Shown here one piece after another: positions 25,296 to 36,776 of a DNA stretch of 64,000 nt. The number at the start of each line of letters is the position of its first letter. Position 1 is the first letter of the stretch. The position numbers and the translations under genes were made by a program. Below the pieces are notes generated by a model. The model was not told the DNA's origin. It was given only the letters and a program-made list of their open reading frames with translations, and ran no database searches. The stretch is from Streptomyces actuosus (GTDB lineage Bacteria; Actinomycetota; Actinomycetes; Streptomycetales; Streptomycetaceae): contig NZ_JAFFZS010000004.1 in assembly GCF_016921115.1 (NCBI RefSeq), positions 62,001-126,000 on the forward strand, in the 5' to 3' direction.

Positions 25296-26873
25296 TCAGC
25301 TGCGTTGCAGCGACCGGGTCGCCCCCGCCGCCACCGTCGTCGCCAGGATCCAGCCGAGGAGGACCATCGCCGCCGCCAGCCACTGCCAGCCGCCGCCGAG
25401 CTGCCACCGGCCGGCCTGGCCGAGGTCGATGACCGGCAGCAGCAGATCGAGGGCGAGCAGCGCAGGGTTCCACTCGGGCGGCCCGTCGCCCCGGGCCGGC
25501 GGGCGGTGGGCGTGCGCGAAGGCCAGGGTCCCGGCCGCCCACAGCACCGCCATCCAGATCGCGGCCCGGCCCGGCCGGTAGCCGTAGGCGACCGCCCAGT
25601 CCTGGGCGTACCCCCACAGCTTGGCGGCGGGCGGCAGGGTCTCACGGCGGCGCCGCTGCTTGGCGAGCAGCACCTCGCGCGCGTCCTCGTCCTCCCCGGC
25701 GGCCCGCAGCACTGCGGCCAGCCGCTCGTACGGCTCGGGGTTGTACTCGGCGGTCGCCGCGGCGATCCACCCCAGCCGTGTCTCCAGCGGGAACGGGCCC
25801 TGGGGCACCAGACTCTCGTAGCTGAAGCCGCCCATGTGCAGGCGGCCGGGACCGGGCCAGGCGCCCGCCCGGTCCACCAGGTTGACGATGCGTGCCCCGG
25901 ACAGCACGATCGTGCCGCGCGGCGGCCGGTCCCCGAGGAAGCGCAGTTCGGGCGTCTGCACCCGGCGCAGCGACAGCTCCTGCTCGTCGGTGAGGGCGAA
26001 CCGGGCTCCTTCGAGGTCGACCGCGTCCCCGAACCGCCCGTCGTCCAGCCGCACCCCGCCCCGGCACTCGAACCGCTGGATGCGCGTGCCCTGGGCCGGT
26101 GTGGTCCCGCTCAGCGCCTGCCCGCCGACGCCTGCCGGGGTCAGGTACAGGGTGCGCTCGACGGTCAGCTGGGGGGCGTTGAGCGCGAGCCGCGCGTGCG
26201 GGTTGGCCAGTCGCGCCCCGCGCAGGCTCAGCGAGACCCCGACGGTGGCGCTGCGCAGGCTCAGCTCGCCGTAGGCCTCCAGCATCTCCGCCTGGAGGTC
26301 CTGCCCGACGGTCATGCCGTCCCCGGAGATCGAGCGTCCGCTGCGGTCCCGGTGCACGACCGCCTGGTTGAGCAGCAGATCGGTGCCGATGTGCGCGTCG
26401 GTGAGGCGGACGCCGTTGTGGAAGCGGCAGCGCGGCAGATGCAGGTCGCCCTCGGTGCGCAGCCGGGCGCCCTCCAGGCGCGGCACCGAGCAGTCGACCA
26501 GCCGCACGGTCGTGAAGTGCGCCTCCGGCAGCCGGACCTCCCGCTCGAAGCGGCAGCCTCGCATCTCGACGTACGGCGCGACCGTGCCGCCGGCCAGGTC
26601 GAGGGTGCCCCCGATCTGGACGCCGGCGAGCTTGAGGGAGGAGACCCGGCCGGACAGGGCGGGCGGGCCGTCCAGCAGCAGCCAGGCGACGATGCGCGCC
26701 CGCACCGTCCGTTCGGGCCCCCAGGGGTGCCCGCCGTGCGGATCGTCCACGACCGGGTCGCCGGCGCTGAGGTCGTACAGGCTGCCGTTGCGGAAGGCCT
26801 GCCACATGCCGGCCTCCGCCGCGGTCAGGTCGTCCGGCAGGTCCCCGGCGAGCGGGCCGGCCCCCTCGGTCAC
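25296..26873 (-). CDS. Beta-helix-like repeat protein with C-terminal membrane segments (often annotated as membrane-associated oxidoreductase)
   Basis: 525 residues. Residues ~70-350 show pentapeptide- or bactofilin-like repeats with periodic short hydrophobic strands ([45 protein letters not shown]), predicting a right-handed beta-helix. The last ~130 residues have three membrane segments ([52 protein letters not shown]). No nucleotide-binding motif is seen, so the common database name oxidoreductase is not supported by sequence. GTG start with GGAGGAAGG upstream. Divergent from the his operon. Confidence 0.75.
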   Translation of the reverse strand: MTEGAGPLAGDLPDDLTAAEAGMWQAFRNGSLYDLSAGDPVVDDPHGGHPWGPERTVRARIVAWLLLDGPPALSGRVSSLKLAGVQIGGTLDLAGGTVAPYVEMRGCRFEREVRLPEAHFTTVRLVDCSVPRLEGARLRTEGDLHLPRCRFHNGVRLTDAHIGTDLLLNQAVVHRDRSGRSISGDGMTVGQDLQAEMLEAYGELSLRSATVGVSLSLRGARLANPHARLALNAPQLTVERTLYLTPAGVGGQALSGTTPAQGTRIQRFECRGGVRLDDGRFGDAVDLEGARFALTDEQELSLRRVQTPELRFLGDRPPRGTIVLSGARIVNLVDRAGAWPGPGRLHMGGFSYESLVPQGPFPLETRLGWIAAATAEYNPEPYERLAAVLRAAGEDEDAREVLLAKQRRRRETLPPAAKLWGYAQDWAVAYGYRPGRAAIWMAVLWAAGTLAFAHAHRPPARGDGPPEWNPALLALDLLLPVIDLGQAGRWQLGGGWQWLAAAMVLLGWILATTVAAGATRSLQRS

Positions 26874-27139
26874 GGTGCGTCCCTTCCTCCCCTGCTACTC
26901 CCGGGTACGTCTTCGTACAGGCGTTCATGCCCGCTGGGTGACGTCCCGAACACCGGACGTGAAGGAGATCTTCCGCCCCCGGCCCGGACCGCGCCCTGCC
27001 CGCCTCCCGTCCGCGCCCCGCCCCGGTGCGGCCCGGAGCCCGGCCCGGCTCCCGGTCCGGTCCGGTCCCGTTCTCCGCGTCGCCGTCCGGCCGCGTACCG
27101 GGCGGCGCAGGGGCACGGCCGGTCCGGAGCGGCGACGCG

Positions 27140-27158
27140 CGTATCAGCCACTGATACG
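27140..27158 (+). promoter_or_regulatory. Perfect dyad upstream of hisD: candidate operator
   Basis: CGTATCAG, spacer CCA, CTGATACG: exact 8-bp arms, ending 27 bases before the hisD -10. A-T-rich arms in a GC-rich setting favour a protein site over chance. Confidence 0.65.
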
Positions 27159-27185
27159 GCGGAACGGGCGCCGTCTCGGGTCTGC

Positions 27186-27191
27186 GAGAAT
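27186..27191 (+). promoter_or_regulatory. Putative -10 of a leaderless hisD transcript
   Basis: GAGAAT, 7 bases before the GTG at 27199. Confidence 0.5.
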
Positions 27192-27198
27192 TGAGACC

Positions 27199-28524
27199 GT
27201 GATCTCCCGAATCGATCTGCGCGGCGACGCCCTTCCCGAGGGCCCCGCCCTGCGCGACCTGCTGCCCCGAGCCGACTTCGACGTTCAGGCCGCCCTGGAG
27301 AAGGTGCGCCCGATCTGCGAGGCCGTGCATCATCGGGGCGACGCGGCGCTGATCGACTTCGCCGAGAGGTTCGACGGCGTCCGGCTCGACCGGGTGCGGG
27401 TGCCCGCCGAGGCCCTCGCCCGCGCCCTGGAGGACCTCGACCCGGCCGTGCGCGCGGCCCTGGAGGAGTCCGTCCGCCGCGCCCGCCTGGTCCACCGGGA
27501 GCAGCGCCGCACCACCCACACCACACAGGTCGTGCCCGGCGGCACGGTGACCGAGAAGTGGATCCCGGTCGACCGGGTCGGCCTGTACGCGCCCGGCGGC
27601 CGGTCGGTCTACCCGTCGTCCGTGGTGATGAACGTCGTCCCGGCGCAGGAGGCCGGCGTCGAGTCGATCGCGCTCGCCTCACCCGCCCAGGCCGAGTTCG
27701 GCGGACTGCCGCACCCGACCGTCCTCGCCGCGTGCGCCCTGCTCGGCGTCGACGAGGTGTACGCCGCCGGAGGCGCCACCGCGGTCGCCATGTTCGCCCA
27801 CGGCACCGAGTCCTGCCCGCCCGCCACCATGGTGACCGGCCCGGGCAACATCTGGGTCGCCGCCGCCAAGCGCTACTACACCGGCAAGATCGGCATCGAC
27901 GCCGAGGCCGGCCCGACCGAGATCGCGATCCTCGCGGACGCCACGGCCGACCCGGTGCACGTCGCCGCCGATCTGATCAGCCAGGCCGAGCACGACCCGC
28001 TCGCCGCCGCCGTCCTCGTCACCGACTCCGCCGAACTCGCCGACGCGGTGGAGCGGGAGCTCCAGCCGCAGGTCGAGGCGACCAAACACATCGACGACCG
28101 GATCGTCCCCGCCCTGAAGGGAACGCAGTCCGCCGTCGTCCTGGTCGACGGAGTCGACGAAGGCCTGCGCGTGGTCGACGCCTACGGCGCCGAGCACCTG
28201 GAGATCCAGACCGCGGACGCCGCCGAGGTCGCCGACCGGGTCAGGAACGCCGGCGCGATCTTCGTCGGGCCGTGGGCGCCGGTGTCGCTGGGCGACTACG
28301 CCGCCGGCTCCAACCACGTCCTGCCCACCGGCGGCTGCGCCTGCCACTCCTCGGGCCTGTCCGTCCAGTCCTTCCTGCGCGGTGTCCACATCGTCGACTA
28401 CACGCGGGAGGCGCTCGCCGAGGTCGCCCACCACGTGGTGACGCTGGCGGAGGCGGAGGACCTGCCGGCGCACGGCGCCGCGATCAAGGCGCGGTTCGGG
28501 TGGAAGGTGCCGACGGGCAAGTGA
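27199..28524 (+). CDS. hisD: Histidinol dehydrogenase
   Basis: Oxidises histidinol to histidine in two NAD-dependent steps (last step of histidine synthesis). 441 residues, normal length. Visible motifs: [20 protein letters not shown] (about 120-139), [28 protein letters not shown] and the zinc/catalytic region [13 protein letters not shown] (about 233-245), [11 protein letters not shown], and [18 protein letters not shown] start at 27199 behind GAGAAT; first gene of the his operon. Its stop overlaps hisC (GTGA). Confidence 0.97.
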   Translation: MISRIDLRGDALPEGPALRDLLPRADFDVQAALEKVRPICEAVHHRGDAALIDFAERFDGVRLDRVRVPAEALARALEDLDPAVRAALEESVRRARLVHREQRRTTHTTQVVPGGTVTEKWIPVDRVGLYAPGGRSVYPSSVVMNVVPAQEAGVESIALASPAQAEFGGLPHPTVLAACALLGVDEVYAAGGATAVAMFAHGTESCPPATMVTGPGNIWVAAAKRYYTGKIGIDAEAGPTEIAILADATADPVHVAADLISQAEHDPLAAAVLVTDSAELADAVERELQPQVEATKHIDDRIVPALKGTQSAVVLVDGVDEGLRVVDAYGAEHLEIQTADAAEVADRVRNAGAIFVGPWAPVSLGDYAAGSNHVLPTGGCACHSSGLSVQSFLRGVHIVDYTREALAEVAHHVVTLAEAEDLPAHGAAIKARFGWKVPTGK

Positions 28525-29633
28525 GCGACGTGAGGATCGACGACCTCCCGGTACGGGACGAACTGCGCGGCAAGACGCCCTACGGCGCGCCCCAGCTGGA
28601 CGTCCCCGTCCGGCTGAACACCAACGAGAACCCCTACCCGCTGCCCGAGCCGCTGGTCGAGCGGATCGCCGAACGCGTCCGGGAGGCGGCCCGCCACCTC
28701 AACCGCTACCCGGACCGGGACGCGGTGGAACTGCGCACGCGGCTGGCCAGGTACCTGACGGACACCTCCGGCCACCCGGTCGGCACGGCCGAGGTCTGGG
28801 CGGCCAACGGCTCCAACGAGGTCATCCAGCAACTGCTGCAGACCTTCGGCGGGCCCGGCCGCACGGCCATCGGCTTCGAGCCCTCGTACTCGATGCACGC
28901 CCTCATCGCGCGCGGCACCGGCACGGGCTGGATCTCCGGCCCCCGGGGCGAGGACTTCTCCATCGACCTGGAGGCCGCCGAGAAGGCGATCGCCGAGAAC
29001 AGGCCCGACGTCGTCTTCATCACCACCCCCAACAACCCCACCGGCAACGCGGTCCCGCCGGAGACGGTCCTCGCGCTGTACGAGGCGGCGCAGGCGGCCA
29101 AGCCGTCGATCGTGGTCGTCGACGAGGCGTACGTCGAGTTCAGCCACGGCGACTCGCTGCTGCCCCTGCTCCGGGGACGGCCGCACCTGGTCGTCTCCCG
29201 CACCATGTCCAAGGCCTTCGGCGCCGCCGGCCTGCGCCTGGGCTACCTCGCGGCCGATCCGGCCGTCGTCGACGCCGTCCAGCTCGTGCGGCTCCCGTAC
29301 CACCTGTCGGCCGTCACCCAGGCGACCGCGCTGGCTGCGCTGGAGCACACGGACACCCTGCTGGGCTACGTCGAGCAGCTGAAGGCCGAGCGGGACCGGC
29401 TGGTCGGCGAACTGAGAGCGATCGGCTACGAGGTCACGGCGTCCGACGCCAACTTCGTGCAGTTCGGACGGTTCGACGACGCCCACGAGGCCTGGCGGAG
29501 GATCCTCGACCGGGGCGTCCTGGTCCGGGACAACGGCGTGCCGGGGTGGCTCAGGGTCACCGCCGGCACCCCGGAGGAGAACGACGCGTTCCTCGACGCG
29601 GTACGTGAACTGAAGAAGGAGCACAGCGCATGA
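28521..29633 (+). CDS. hisC: Histidinol-phosphate aminotransferase
   Basis: PLP enzyme that transfers an amino group from glutamate to imidazole-acetol phosphate. 370 residues, fold type I. Visible: [12 protein letters not shown] near the start, [18 protein letters not shown] with the cofactor Asp, and [17 protein letters not shown] with the PLP Lys (about residue 232). GTG start overlaps the hisD stop by 4 bases and its stop overlaps hisB (ATGA), so hisDCB are translationally coupled. Confidence 0.96.
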   Translation: MSDVRIDDLPVRDELRGKTPYGAPQLDVPVRLNTNENPYPLPEPLVERIAERVREAARHLNRYPDRDAVELRTRLARYLTDTSGHPVGTAEVWAANGSNEVIQQLLQTFGGPGRTAIGFEPSYSMHALIARGTGTGWISGPRGEDFSIDLEAAEKAIAENRPDVVFITTPNNPTGNAVPPETVLALYEAAQAAKPSIVVVDEAYVEFSHGDSLLPLLRGRPHLVVSRTMSKAFGAAGLRLGYLAADPAVVDAVQLVRLPYHLSAVTQATALAALEHTDTLLGYVEQLKAERDRLVGELRAIGYEVTASDANFVQFGRFDDAHEAWRRILDRGVLVRDNGVPGWLRVTAGTPEENDAFLDAVRELKKEHSA

Positions 29634-30232
29634 CTCGCGAGGGACGCCTCGGAAGAATCGAGCGGACGACCAAGGAGACGTCCGTCCTCGTCGAGATCGG
29701 CCTCGACGGCACCGGGCGGACGGACATCTCCACCGGCGTCGGGTTCTACGACCACATGCTCGACCAGCTCGGCCGGCACGGTCTGTTCGACCTGACCGTG
29801 AAGACCGAGGGCGACCTGCACATCGACTCCCACCACACCATCGAGGACACGGCCCTCGCCCTGGGCGCCGCCTTCAAACAGGCCCTCGGCGACAAGGTGG
29901 GCATCTACCGCTTCGGCAACTGCACGGTCCCGCTGGACGAGTCCCTCGCCCAGGTCACCGTCGACCTGTCAGGCCGCCCCTACCTCGTGCACACCGAGCC
30001 CGAGAACATGGCGCCGATGATCGGCGAGTACGACACCACCATGACCCGGCACATCCTGGAGTCCTTCGTCGCCCAGGCGCAGATCGCGCTGCACGTGCAC
30101 GTGCCCTACGGGCGCAACGCGCACCACATCGTGGAGTGCCAGTTCAAGGCGCTGGCCCGGGCCCTGCGCTACGCCAGCGAACGCGACCCGCGTGCGGCCG
30201 GCATCCTTCCCTCCACGAAGGGCGCGCTGTAA
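29630..30232 (+). CDS. hisB: Imidazoleglycerol-phosphate dehydratase
   Basis: Dehydrates imidazoleglycerol phosphate. 200 residues, the monofunctional bacterial form (no histidinol phosphatase fused). Metal-binding His motifs: [48 protein letters not shown]. Ends in the usual PSTKGAL. Overlaps hisC by 4 bases. Confidence 0.97.
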   Translation: MTREGRLGRIERTTKETSVLVEIGLDGTGRTDISTGVGFYDHMLDQLGRHGLFDLTVKTEGDLHIDSHHTIEDTALALGAAFKQALGDKVGIYRFGNCTVPLDESLAQVTVDLSGRPYLVHTEPENMAPMIGEYDTTMTRHILESFVAQAQIALHVHVPYGRNAHHIVECQFKALARALRYASERDPRAAGILPSTKGAL

Positions 30233-30236
30233 CCCC

Positions 30237-30401
30237 ATGAACGGACTGTCGACCCTGCTGATCGTCGTCGGCCTCTTCCTCGTCGGCGGCATCATCTCCT
30301 TCGTCAAGCAGCAGATGCCCAGGAGCCTGATCGTGCTGCTGTCCATCGGCGCGGCCATGTGCCTCGTCGCGGGCGTGATGAGGCTGGAGGTGTGGAATTG
30401 A
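30237..30401 (+). CDS. Small two-helix membrane protein within the his operon
   Basis: 54 residues: [20 protein letters not shown], a short basic turn (SFVKQQMPR), then [20 protein letters not shown] and LEVWN. Two predicted membrane helices with a positive loop. It starts 4 bases after hisB and its TGA overlaps the hisH TTG, so it is part of the coupled operon. Function unknown; its fixed place between hisB and hisH (as I recall from other streptomycetes) hints at a role linked to histidine synthesis or to hisH translation. No enzymatic motif. Confidence 0.8.
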   Translation: MNGLSTLLIVVGLFLVGGIISFVKQQMPRSLIVLLSIGAAMCLVAGVMRLEVWN

Positions 30402-31039
30402 GCAGCCCGAAGAAGGTCGTCGTCTTCGACTACGGCTTCGGCAACGTGAGGTCCGCCGAGCGCGCCCTCGCCCGCGCCGGCGCCGAGGTCGAGATCACCC
30501 GCGACTTCGACACGGCCATGAACGCCGACGGTCTGCTCGTGCCGGGCGTGGGCGCCTTCGCCGCCTGTATGAAGGGCCTGAGGGAGGCCCGCGGGGACTG
30601 GATCGTCGACCGCCGGCTCGCCGGCGGCCGGCCGGTGATGGGCATCTGCGTCGGCATGCAGATCCTCTTCGCCCGCGGGATCGAGCACGGGGTGGAGACC
30701 GAGGGCCTGGACGAGTGGCCCGGCGTGGTCGGGCCGCTCCAGGCCGACGTCGTGCCCCACATGGGCTGGAACACCGTCGATGCCCCGGCCGGCTCGGAGC
30801 TGTTCGCCGGCCTGGACGACGACGCCCGCTTCTACTTCGTGCACTCCTACGCCGTCCACGACTGGACCCTGCAGACCGAGAACCCGCTGATGACCGCTCC
30901 CCGGGTCACCTGGGCCAGGCACGGCGAGCCCTTCGTGGCCGCCGTGGAGAACGGGGCCCTGTGGGCCACGCAGTTCCACCCCGAGAAGTCCGGCGACGCC
31001 GGAGCGCAGCTGCTGATCAACTGGATCGGAACCCTCTGA
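30398..31039 (+). CDS. hisH: Imidazole glycerol phosphate synthase, glutamine amidotransferase subunit
   Basis: Supplies ammonia from glutamine to HisF. 213 residues, class I amidotransferase with the nucleophile Cys84 in [10 protein letters not shown] and the His-Glu pair in QFHPEKSG near the C-terminus. The start is a TTG at 30398, overlapping the preceding stop (TTGA) and preceded by GGAGGT at 7 bases; no better ATG or GTG exists in frame. Low-efficiency TTG may set stoichiometry, but this is inference. Confidence 0.95.
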   Translation: MSSPKKVVVFDYGFGNVRSAERALARAGAEVEITRDFDTAMNADGLLVPGVGAFAACMKGLREARGDWIVDRRLAGGRPVMGICVGMQILFARGIEHGVETEGLDEWPGVVGPLQADVVPHMGWNTVDAPAGSELFAGLDDDARFYFVHSYAVHDWTLQTENPLMTAPRVTWARHGEPFVAAVENGALWATQFHPEKSGDAGAQLLINWIGTL

Positions 31040-31776
31040 TGGCTTCGAAGCTCGAACTCCTCCCCGCCGTGGACGTCCGTGACGGCCAGGCGGTCCGACT
31101 GGTCCACGGCGAGTCCGGCACGGAGACCTCGTACGGCTCCCCCCCGGAGGCGGCCCTCGCCTGGCAGCGGGCGGGCGCCGAGTGGCTGCACCTGGTCGAC
31201 CTGGACGCCGCCTTCGGCACCGGCGACAACCGGCGGCTGATCGCCGAGGTCGCCGAGCGCATGGCGGACCTGCAGCTGAAGGTGGAGCTGTCCGGCGGCA
31301 TCCGCGACGACGCGTCCCTGGCCGCCGCCCTGGCCACCGGCTGCGCCCGCGTCAACCTCGGCACGGCCGCCCTGGAGTCCCCCGAGTGGGTCGCCGGGGT
31401 CATCGCCCAGCACGGGGAGAAGATCGCGGTCGGCCTCGACGTCCGCGGCACCACCCTGCGCGGGCGCGGCTGGACCCGGGACGGCGGCGACCTGTACGAG
31501 ACGCTGGAGCGCCTCGACAAGGAGGGCTGCGCCCGCTACGTCGTCACCGACATCGCCAAGGACGGCACGCTCCAGGGCCCCAACCTGGAGCTGCTGAAGA
31601 ACGTGTGCGCGGCGACGGACCGCCCGGTCGTGGCGTCCGGCGGGGTGTCGTCGCTGGACGACCTGAGGGCCATCGCCGAGCTGGTGCCCCTCGGTGTCGA
31701 GGGCGCCATCGTCGGGAAGGCCCTCTACGCAAAGGCGTTCACCCTGGAAGAAGCCTTGGAGGCTGTGTCGTCATGA
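31039..31776 (+). CDS. priA: PriA: bifunctional HisA/TrpF phosphoribosyl isomerase
   Basis: (beta-alpha)8-barrel isomerase acting on ProFAR in histidine synthesis and, in Streptomyces and Mycobacterium, also on phosphoribosylanthranilate in tryptophan synthesis. 245 residues. By analogy with characterised PriA the general base is Asp12 ([13 protein letters not shown], with Arg20) and the general acid Asp175 ([12 protein letters not shown]). ELSGGIRDD and [14 protein letters not shown] are family segments. No trpF lies near the trp genes in this window, which fits the dual role. ATG overlaps the hisH stop (TGATG). Confidence 0.94.
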   Translation: MASKLELLPAVDVRDGQAVRLVHGESGTETSYGSPPEAALAWQRAGAEWLHLVDLDAAFGTGDNRRLIAEVAERMADLQLKVELSGGIRDDASLAAALATGCARVNLGTAALESPEWVAGVIAQHGEKIAVGLDVRGTTLRGRGWTRDGGDLYETLERLDKEGCARYVVTDIAKDGTLQGPNLELLKNVCAATDRPVVASGGVSSLDDLRAIAELVPLGVEGAIVGKALYAKAFTLEEALEAVSS

Positions 31777-32177
31777 CGTCCGATGCCGTACGGCGGGTGC
31801 AGAGCGGAACTCCCTGGGAAGAGACTTTCGGATTCGCACGCGCCGTCGCGGCCGGCGATCGCGTGCTGGTGGCGGGCACCACCGCCTTCAAGGGAGACGT
31901 GCTCTACGGCGAGGGCGACCCGTACGAGCAGGCCAAGGTGTCCTTCACCAGCGCGCTGGACGCGATCGCCGAGCTCGGGCTGGGGCCCGAGTCGGTGGTC
32001 AGGACCAGGATCCATCTGTCCCATCAGCGCGACGTCGACGAGGTGGGCCGCGCCCACAAGGAGTTCTTCGACGCCGTCCGGCCGGTCGCGACCGTGCTGG
32101 TCGTGGACGGCTTCGTCGACCCGCGCATCCTGGTCTCGGTGGAACTCGAAGCGTATAGAGGAGCCGTGGATTCATGA
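31773..32177 (+). CDS. RidA/YjgF-family protein
   Basis: 134 residues. RidA proteins deaminate reactive enamine/imine intermediates. Visible: [15 protein letters not shown] at the start, [42 protein letters not shown] with the conserved Arg, and the C-terminal [15 protein letters not shown]. Located between priA and hisF with 4-base overlaps on both sides (ATGA). A role in protecting the pathway from reactive intermediates is plausible but not shown. Confidence 0.88.
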   Translation: MTSDAVRRVQSGTPWEETFGFARAVAAGDRVLVAGTTAFKGDVLYGEGDPYEQAKVSFTSALDAIAELGLGPESVVRTRIHLSHQRDVDEVGRAHKEFFDAVRPVATVLVVDGFVDPRILVSVELEAYRGAVDS

Positions 32178-32929
32178 CCCTGGCGGTCCGAGTCATCCCC
32201 TGCCTGGACGTGGACGACGGCAGGGTCGTCAAGGGCGTCAACTTCCAGAACCTGCGCGACGCGGGCGACCCCGTCGAGATGGCGAAGGTGTACGACGCCG
32301 AAGGCGCCGACGAGCTGACGTTCCTGGACATCACCGCCTCGTCGGGCAACCGCGAGACCACGTACGACGTGGTGCGCCGCACCGCCGAGCAGGTGTTCAT
32401 CCCGCTGACGGTCGGCGGCGGCGTCCGCACCGCCGAGGACGTGGACAAGCTGCTGCGCGCCGGCGCCGACAAGGTGGGCGTCAACACGGCCGCGATCGCC
32501 CGGCCCGACCTGATCCGGGAGATCGCCGAGCGGTTCGGGCGCCAGGTGCTGGTGCTGTCGGTCGACGCGCGCCGCACCCCCGAGGGCACCTTCGAGGTGA
32601 CCACCCACGGAGGCCGGCGCGGCACCGGCCTCGACGCCGTCGAGTGGGCGCACCGGGCGGCGGAGCTGGGCGCCGGCGAGATCCTGCTGAACTCGATGGA
32701 CGCCGACGGCACCAAGGACGGCTACGACCTGGAGATGATCGCGGCCGTCCGCAAGCACGTCACCGTCCCCGTGATCGCCTCCGGCGGCGCCGGCCGGCTC
32801 GCCGACTTCCCGCCCGCCGTCGCGGCGGGCGCGGACGCGGTGCTCGCCGCGTCCGTGTTCCACTTCGGCGACCTGCGCATCGGGCAGGTGAAGCAGGCGC
32901 TGCGGGAGGCGGGTCACCCGGTGCGGTGA
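32174..32929 (+). CDS. hisF: Imidazole glycerol phosphate synthase, cyclase subunit
   Basis: (beta-alpha)8-barrel cyclase that joins ammonia from HisH to PRFAR, yielding imidazoleglycerol phosphate and AICAR. 251 residues. [15 protein letters not shown] (8-22) and [12 protein letters not shown] carry the two catalytic Asp residues; [12 protein letters not shown] and [12 protein letters not shown] form phosphate sites. ATG overlaps the ridA-like stop by 4 bases. Last gene of the his operon. Confidence 0.97.
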   Translation: MTLAVRVIPCLDVDDGRVVKGVNFQNLRDAGDPVEMAKVYDAEGADELTFLDITASSGNRETTYDVVRRTAEQVFIPLTVGGGVRTAEDVDKLLRAGADKVGVNTAAIARPDLIREIAERFGRQVLVLSVDARRTPEGTFEVTTHGGRRGTGLDAVEWAHRAAELGAGEILLNSMDADGTKDGYDLEMIAAVRKHVTVPVIASGGAGRLADFPPAVAAGADAVLAASVFHFGDLRIGQVKQALREAGHPVR

Positions 32930-32963
32930 CCGCGTCCCGCGGGGGAGTCCCGGGGCGCCCGCG

Positions 32964-33599
32964 TCAGATGCCGAGGGCCTTGGCCTCGTGCAGCTTGGCG
33001 ACGGCGTCCTCGTCGCCCTCCAGCACCACCTTGGCGGCGCTCTGCCGGCCGTAGGCGAACAGCAGCAGCTCCGACGGCTCGCCGGTCACCGTGACGACCG
33101 GCGTGCCGCGGCGGGCGACCGCGGTCTGGCCGTCCGGGCGGCGCAGGACAAGGCCGGTCGGGACGCCGCGGCCCATCAGGCGGGCGCTGCGCTCCAGCCG
33201 CGACCACAGGGCGTCCTGGAAGACCGGGTCGAGCGCGCGGGGCGTCCAGTCCGGTTGGGCCCGGCGCACGTCTTCGGTGTGGACGTAGAACTCGACCGTG
33301 TTCGACGCCTCGTCGATCTGCTTGAGCTGGAACGGCGAGAAACGCGGCGGGCCGGTGCGGATCAGCTGGAGCAGCTCCTCGTACGGCTTGGCCGCGAACT
33401 CCTGCATCACCTTGTCCAGGCGGGAGGCGAGCTGCTTGATCAGGATGCCGCCGGCGGCATCGGGGCGGCGCTCGCGCACCACCACGTGCGCGGCGAGATC
33501 GCGGGTCAGCCAGCCCTCGCAGAGGGTCGGCGCGTCTGGACCCGCGGTCTCCAGGAGATCGGCGAAGAGGAGACGTTCACGCTGGGCGAAGGTCGACAT
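32964..33599 (-). CDS. TIGR03085-family protein (DinB/mycothiol-enzyme-like fold)
   Basis: 211 residues. Actinobacterial family with a DinB-like four-helix bundle that often binds a metal through three His; here [16 protein letters not shown] and [13 protein letters not shown] hold the candidate His ligands. Related proteins are mycothiol-dependent isomerases or transferases, but the substrate of this family is unknown. It runs opposite to, and converges with, hisF. ATG at 33599 ([17 protein letters not shown]). Confidence 0.85.
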   Translation of the reverse strand: MSTFAQRERLLFADLLETAGPDAPTLCEGWLTRDLAAHVVVRERRPDAAGGILIKQLASRLDKVMQEFAAKPYEELLQLIRTGPPRFSPFQLKQIDEASNTVEFYVHTEDVRRAQPDWTPRALDPVFQDALWSRLERSARLMGRGVPTGLVLRRPDGQTAVARRGTPVVTVTGEPSELLLFAYGRQSAAKVVLEGDEDAVAKLHEAKALGI

Positions 33600-33680
33600 G
33601 CAGTCAGCCTACGACCGCGTAGCAGGTCCGCCCAGTGGACACAGGGCCCTCCCACCGGTGCCGCACGGCACAATGACCCC

Positions 33681-34079
33681 ATGACCAGCACGCCCCCTCC
33701 GTCCAGCCGGCTGGATCCGGCGATCGCCGCCCGCCTCAAGCGCAGCACCGACGGGCTCCTCCCCGCCATCGCCCAGCAGTACGACACCGGGGAGGTGCTG
33801 ATGCTGGGCTGGATGGACGACGAGGCGCTGCACCGCACCCTGACCACCGGCCGGTGCACGTACTGGTCCCGCAGCCGGCAGGAGTACTGGGTCAAGGGCG
33901 ACACCTCCGGCCACTACCAGTGGGTGAAGTCCGTCGCCCTCGACTGCGACGCCGACACCGTGCTCGTCAGGGTCGACCAGGTCGGCGCCGCCTGCCACAC
34001 CGGCGCGCGCACCTGCTTCGACGCCGACGTGCTGCACCGGGACGGCGGCGATTCGGGTACGACCGACTCCGGTCAGTAA
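33681..34079 (+). CDS. hisI: Phosphoribosyl-AMP cyclohydrolase
   Basis: Opens the adenine ring of PR-AMP (third step of histidine synthesis). 132 residues, monofunctional (no HisE fusion). Visible: [31 protein letters not shown], and the metal site DCDADTVL with Cys-containing [12 protein letters not shown]. Probably leaderless from CACAAT six bases before the ATG. Its TAA stop doubles as the first bases of the trpE -10. Confidence 0.96.
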   Translation: MTSTPPPSSRLDPAIAARLKRSTDGLLPAIAQQYDTGEVLMLGWMDDEALHRTLTTGRCTYWSRSRQEYWVKGDTSGHYQWVKSVALDCDADTVLVRVDQVGAACHTGARTCFDADVLHRDGGDSGTTDSGQ

Positions 34080-34082
34080 GGT
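34077..34082 (+). promoter_or_regulatory. Putative -10 of a leaderless trpE transcript, overlapping the hisI stop
   Basis: TAAGGT, whose TAA is the hisI stop codon; 8 bases to the trpE ATG. No room for a trp leader peptide or attenuator if this is the only promoter. Confidence 0.5.
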
Positions 34083-34090
34083 CTGCGGCC

Positions 34091-35584
<1,494 letters not shown>

Positions 35585-35664
35585 GCGTCCCGAGCGGCAA
35601 TGGGGCGCGGATCACGTGAGCCCCGGGTGACGTACGGCCCGGGGTTCGGGTGATAGTGGAGGAC

Positions 35665-36318
35665 GTGACTGCCGTACCCCACCCCCGATCCGACGCCGCC
35701 GCCCCCAGCCGGTCCGGCCGCCGCAGCCTCGCCCTGGCCCTCCTCTTCGGCGCCCTCGGCGCGGCCGTGGCCCTGCTCGCGACCCGGCAGCAGTGGGCGC
35801 AGGGCACCGCGACGGTGGCCGGTGGCGCCTTCCCCCTCACCGCCAGGGGCAGCGACGTCACCGGCGTCCCCGCGGCGCTCGCCGTAGTGGGACTGGCCGC
35901 CCTCGTCGCCGTCTTCGCCGTCCGCCGCGCGGGCCGTGTCCTCGTCGCCGCCCTCCTCGCCCTGTCCGGGGCCGGCATCGCCGCCGCGGCCCTGATCGGT
36001 GCCGCCGACCGCGCCGCCCTCGACGACAAGGCCGCCCAGGCGGCCGGCGACACCTCGGCCACCGTCGGCGCCCTCAGCCATACGGCCTGGCCCTACGTCG
36101 CCGCCGCGGGCGGCCTGCTCATCCTCCTGGCCGGTCTGCTCGCCCTGCGCTACGGCCGCCAGTGGCCCGGCATGTCCGGACGCTACGAACGCGGCGGCGC
36201 CCCCCGTCCACGCCGCAGCGCCCGGCCCACCGACCCGGAGCGGCCCGAGGAGCTGTGGAAGGCCCTCGACCGCGGCGAGGACCCGACCGGCACCGATCCG
36301 GCCCCGGGCCGGCCGTAG
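35665..36318 (+). CDS. Trp-operon-associated membrane protein (TIGR02234 family)
   Basis: 217 residues with four membrane helices (SLALALLFGALGAAVALLA, AALAVVGLAALVAVFAV, VLVAALLALSGAGIAAAALIG, YVAAAGGLLILLAGLLAL) and a basic, Pro-rich cytoplasmic tail. The family is defined by its place between trpE and trpC in actinobacteria and has no known biochemical role; transport or regulation are guesses. The GTG at 35665 is preferred over 35650 because GATAGT sits 7 bases before it, a leaderless pattern used repeatedly nearby. Confidence 0.85.
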   Translation: MTAVPHPRSDAAAPSRSGRRSLALALLFGALGAAVALLATRQQWAQGTATVAGGAFPLTARGSDVTGVPAALAVVGLAALVAVFAVRRAGRVLVAALLALSGAGIAAAALIGAADRAALDDKAAQAAGDTSATVGALSHTAWPYVAAAGGLLILLAGLLALRYGRQWPGMSGRYERGGAPRPRRSARPTDPERPEELWKALDRGEDPTGTDPAPGRP

Positions 36319-36521
36319 CGTCCCCGGCGGCGCGTCCCGAAGCGGGCGGGAGACCGACGGCGGCGCCCGGCCCGGCGCACGGCGGCCACCCCCGCTCACC
36401 GCATCCGCGCGCGTGCGGGAGAATGGAAGCGGACTGAGCGCAGGGCTCGGACCCGTACGACATGTGGCGTGACACGCGCGACACGCGTGCACGGCAATCA
36501 CACGGCAATGAGGAGCAAGCA

Positions 36522-36776
36522 ATGGCGGGCACCAGCCACGGAAACACCCCGGCCGCCTGGACCGGTGTCATCATCTCCTTCATCGGTTTCTGCGTCGCGG
36601 GCGCCTTCGTGGTGATGGCCGAACCGGTCGGCTTCTGGGCCGGCACGGCCGTCGTCCTCCTCGGTGGTGTGGTCGGCGGCATCATGCGGACCATGGGACT
36701 CGGCGCGCCCAAGGCGCAGCCGCTGGTCACCTCCGAGCGCGCCGCCGTCCGCGAGGCGGCCGTTCCGCAGAGCTGA
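36522..36776 (+). CDS. HGxxPAAW-type small membrane protein
   Basis: 84 residues, two membrane helices (WTGVIISFIGFCVAGAFVVM and FWAGTAVVLLGGVVGGIM). The N-terminal HGNTPAAWTGV matches the conserved HGxxPAAW signature of a small actinobacterial family of unknown function. ATG preceded by GAGGAG. GAGAAT about 100 bases upstream (36418-36423) may be its -10. It lies in the trp region like its homologues. Confidence 0.82.
   Translation: MAGTSHGNTPAAWTGVIISFIGFCVAGAFVVMAEPVGFWAGTAVVLLGGVVGGIMRTMGLGAPKAQPLVTSERAAVREAAVPQS

Larger units (their letters stand above)
26874..27198. other. Divergent regulatory region upstream of hisD
   Basis: 325 bases without a gene. The left part is Pro/Arg-codon-like GC-rich filler. 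The right part holds a perfect dyad (27140-27158) and the hisD -10 (27186-27191). Confidence 0.6.
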
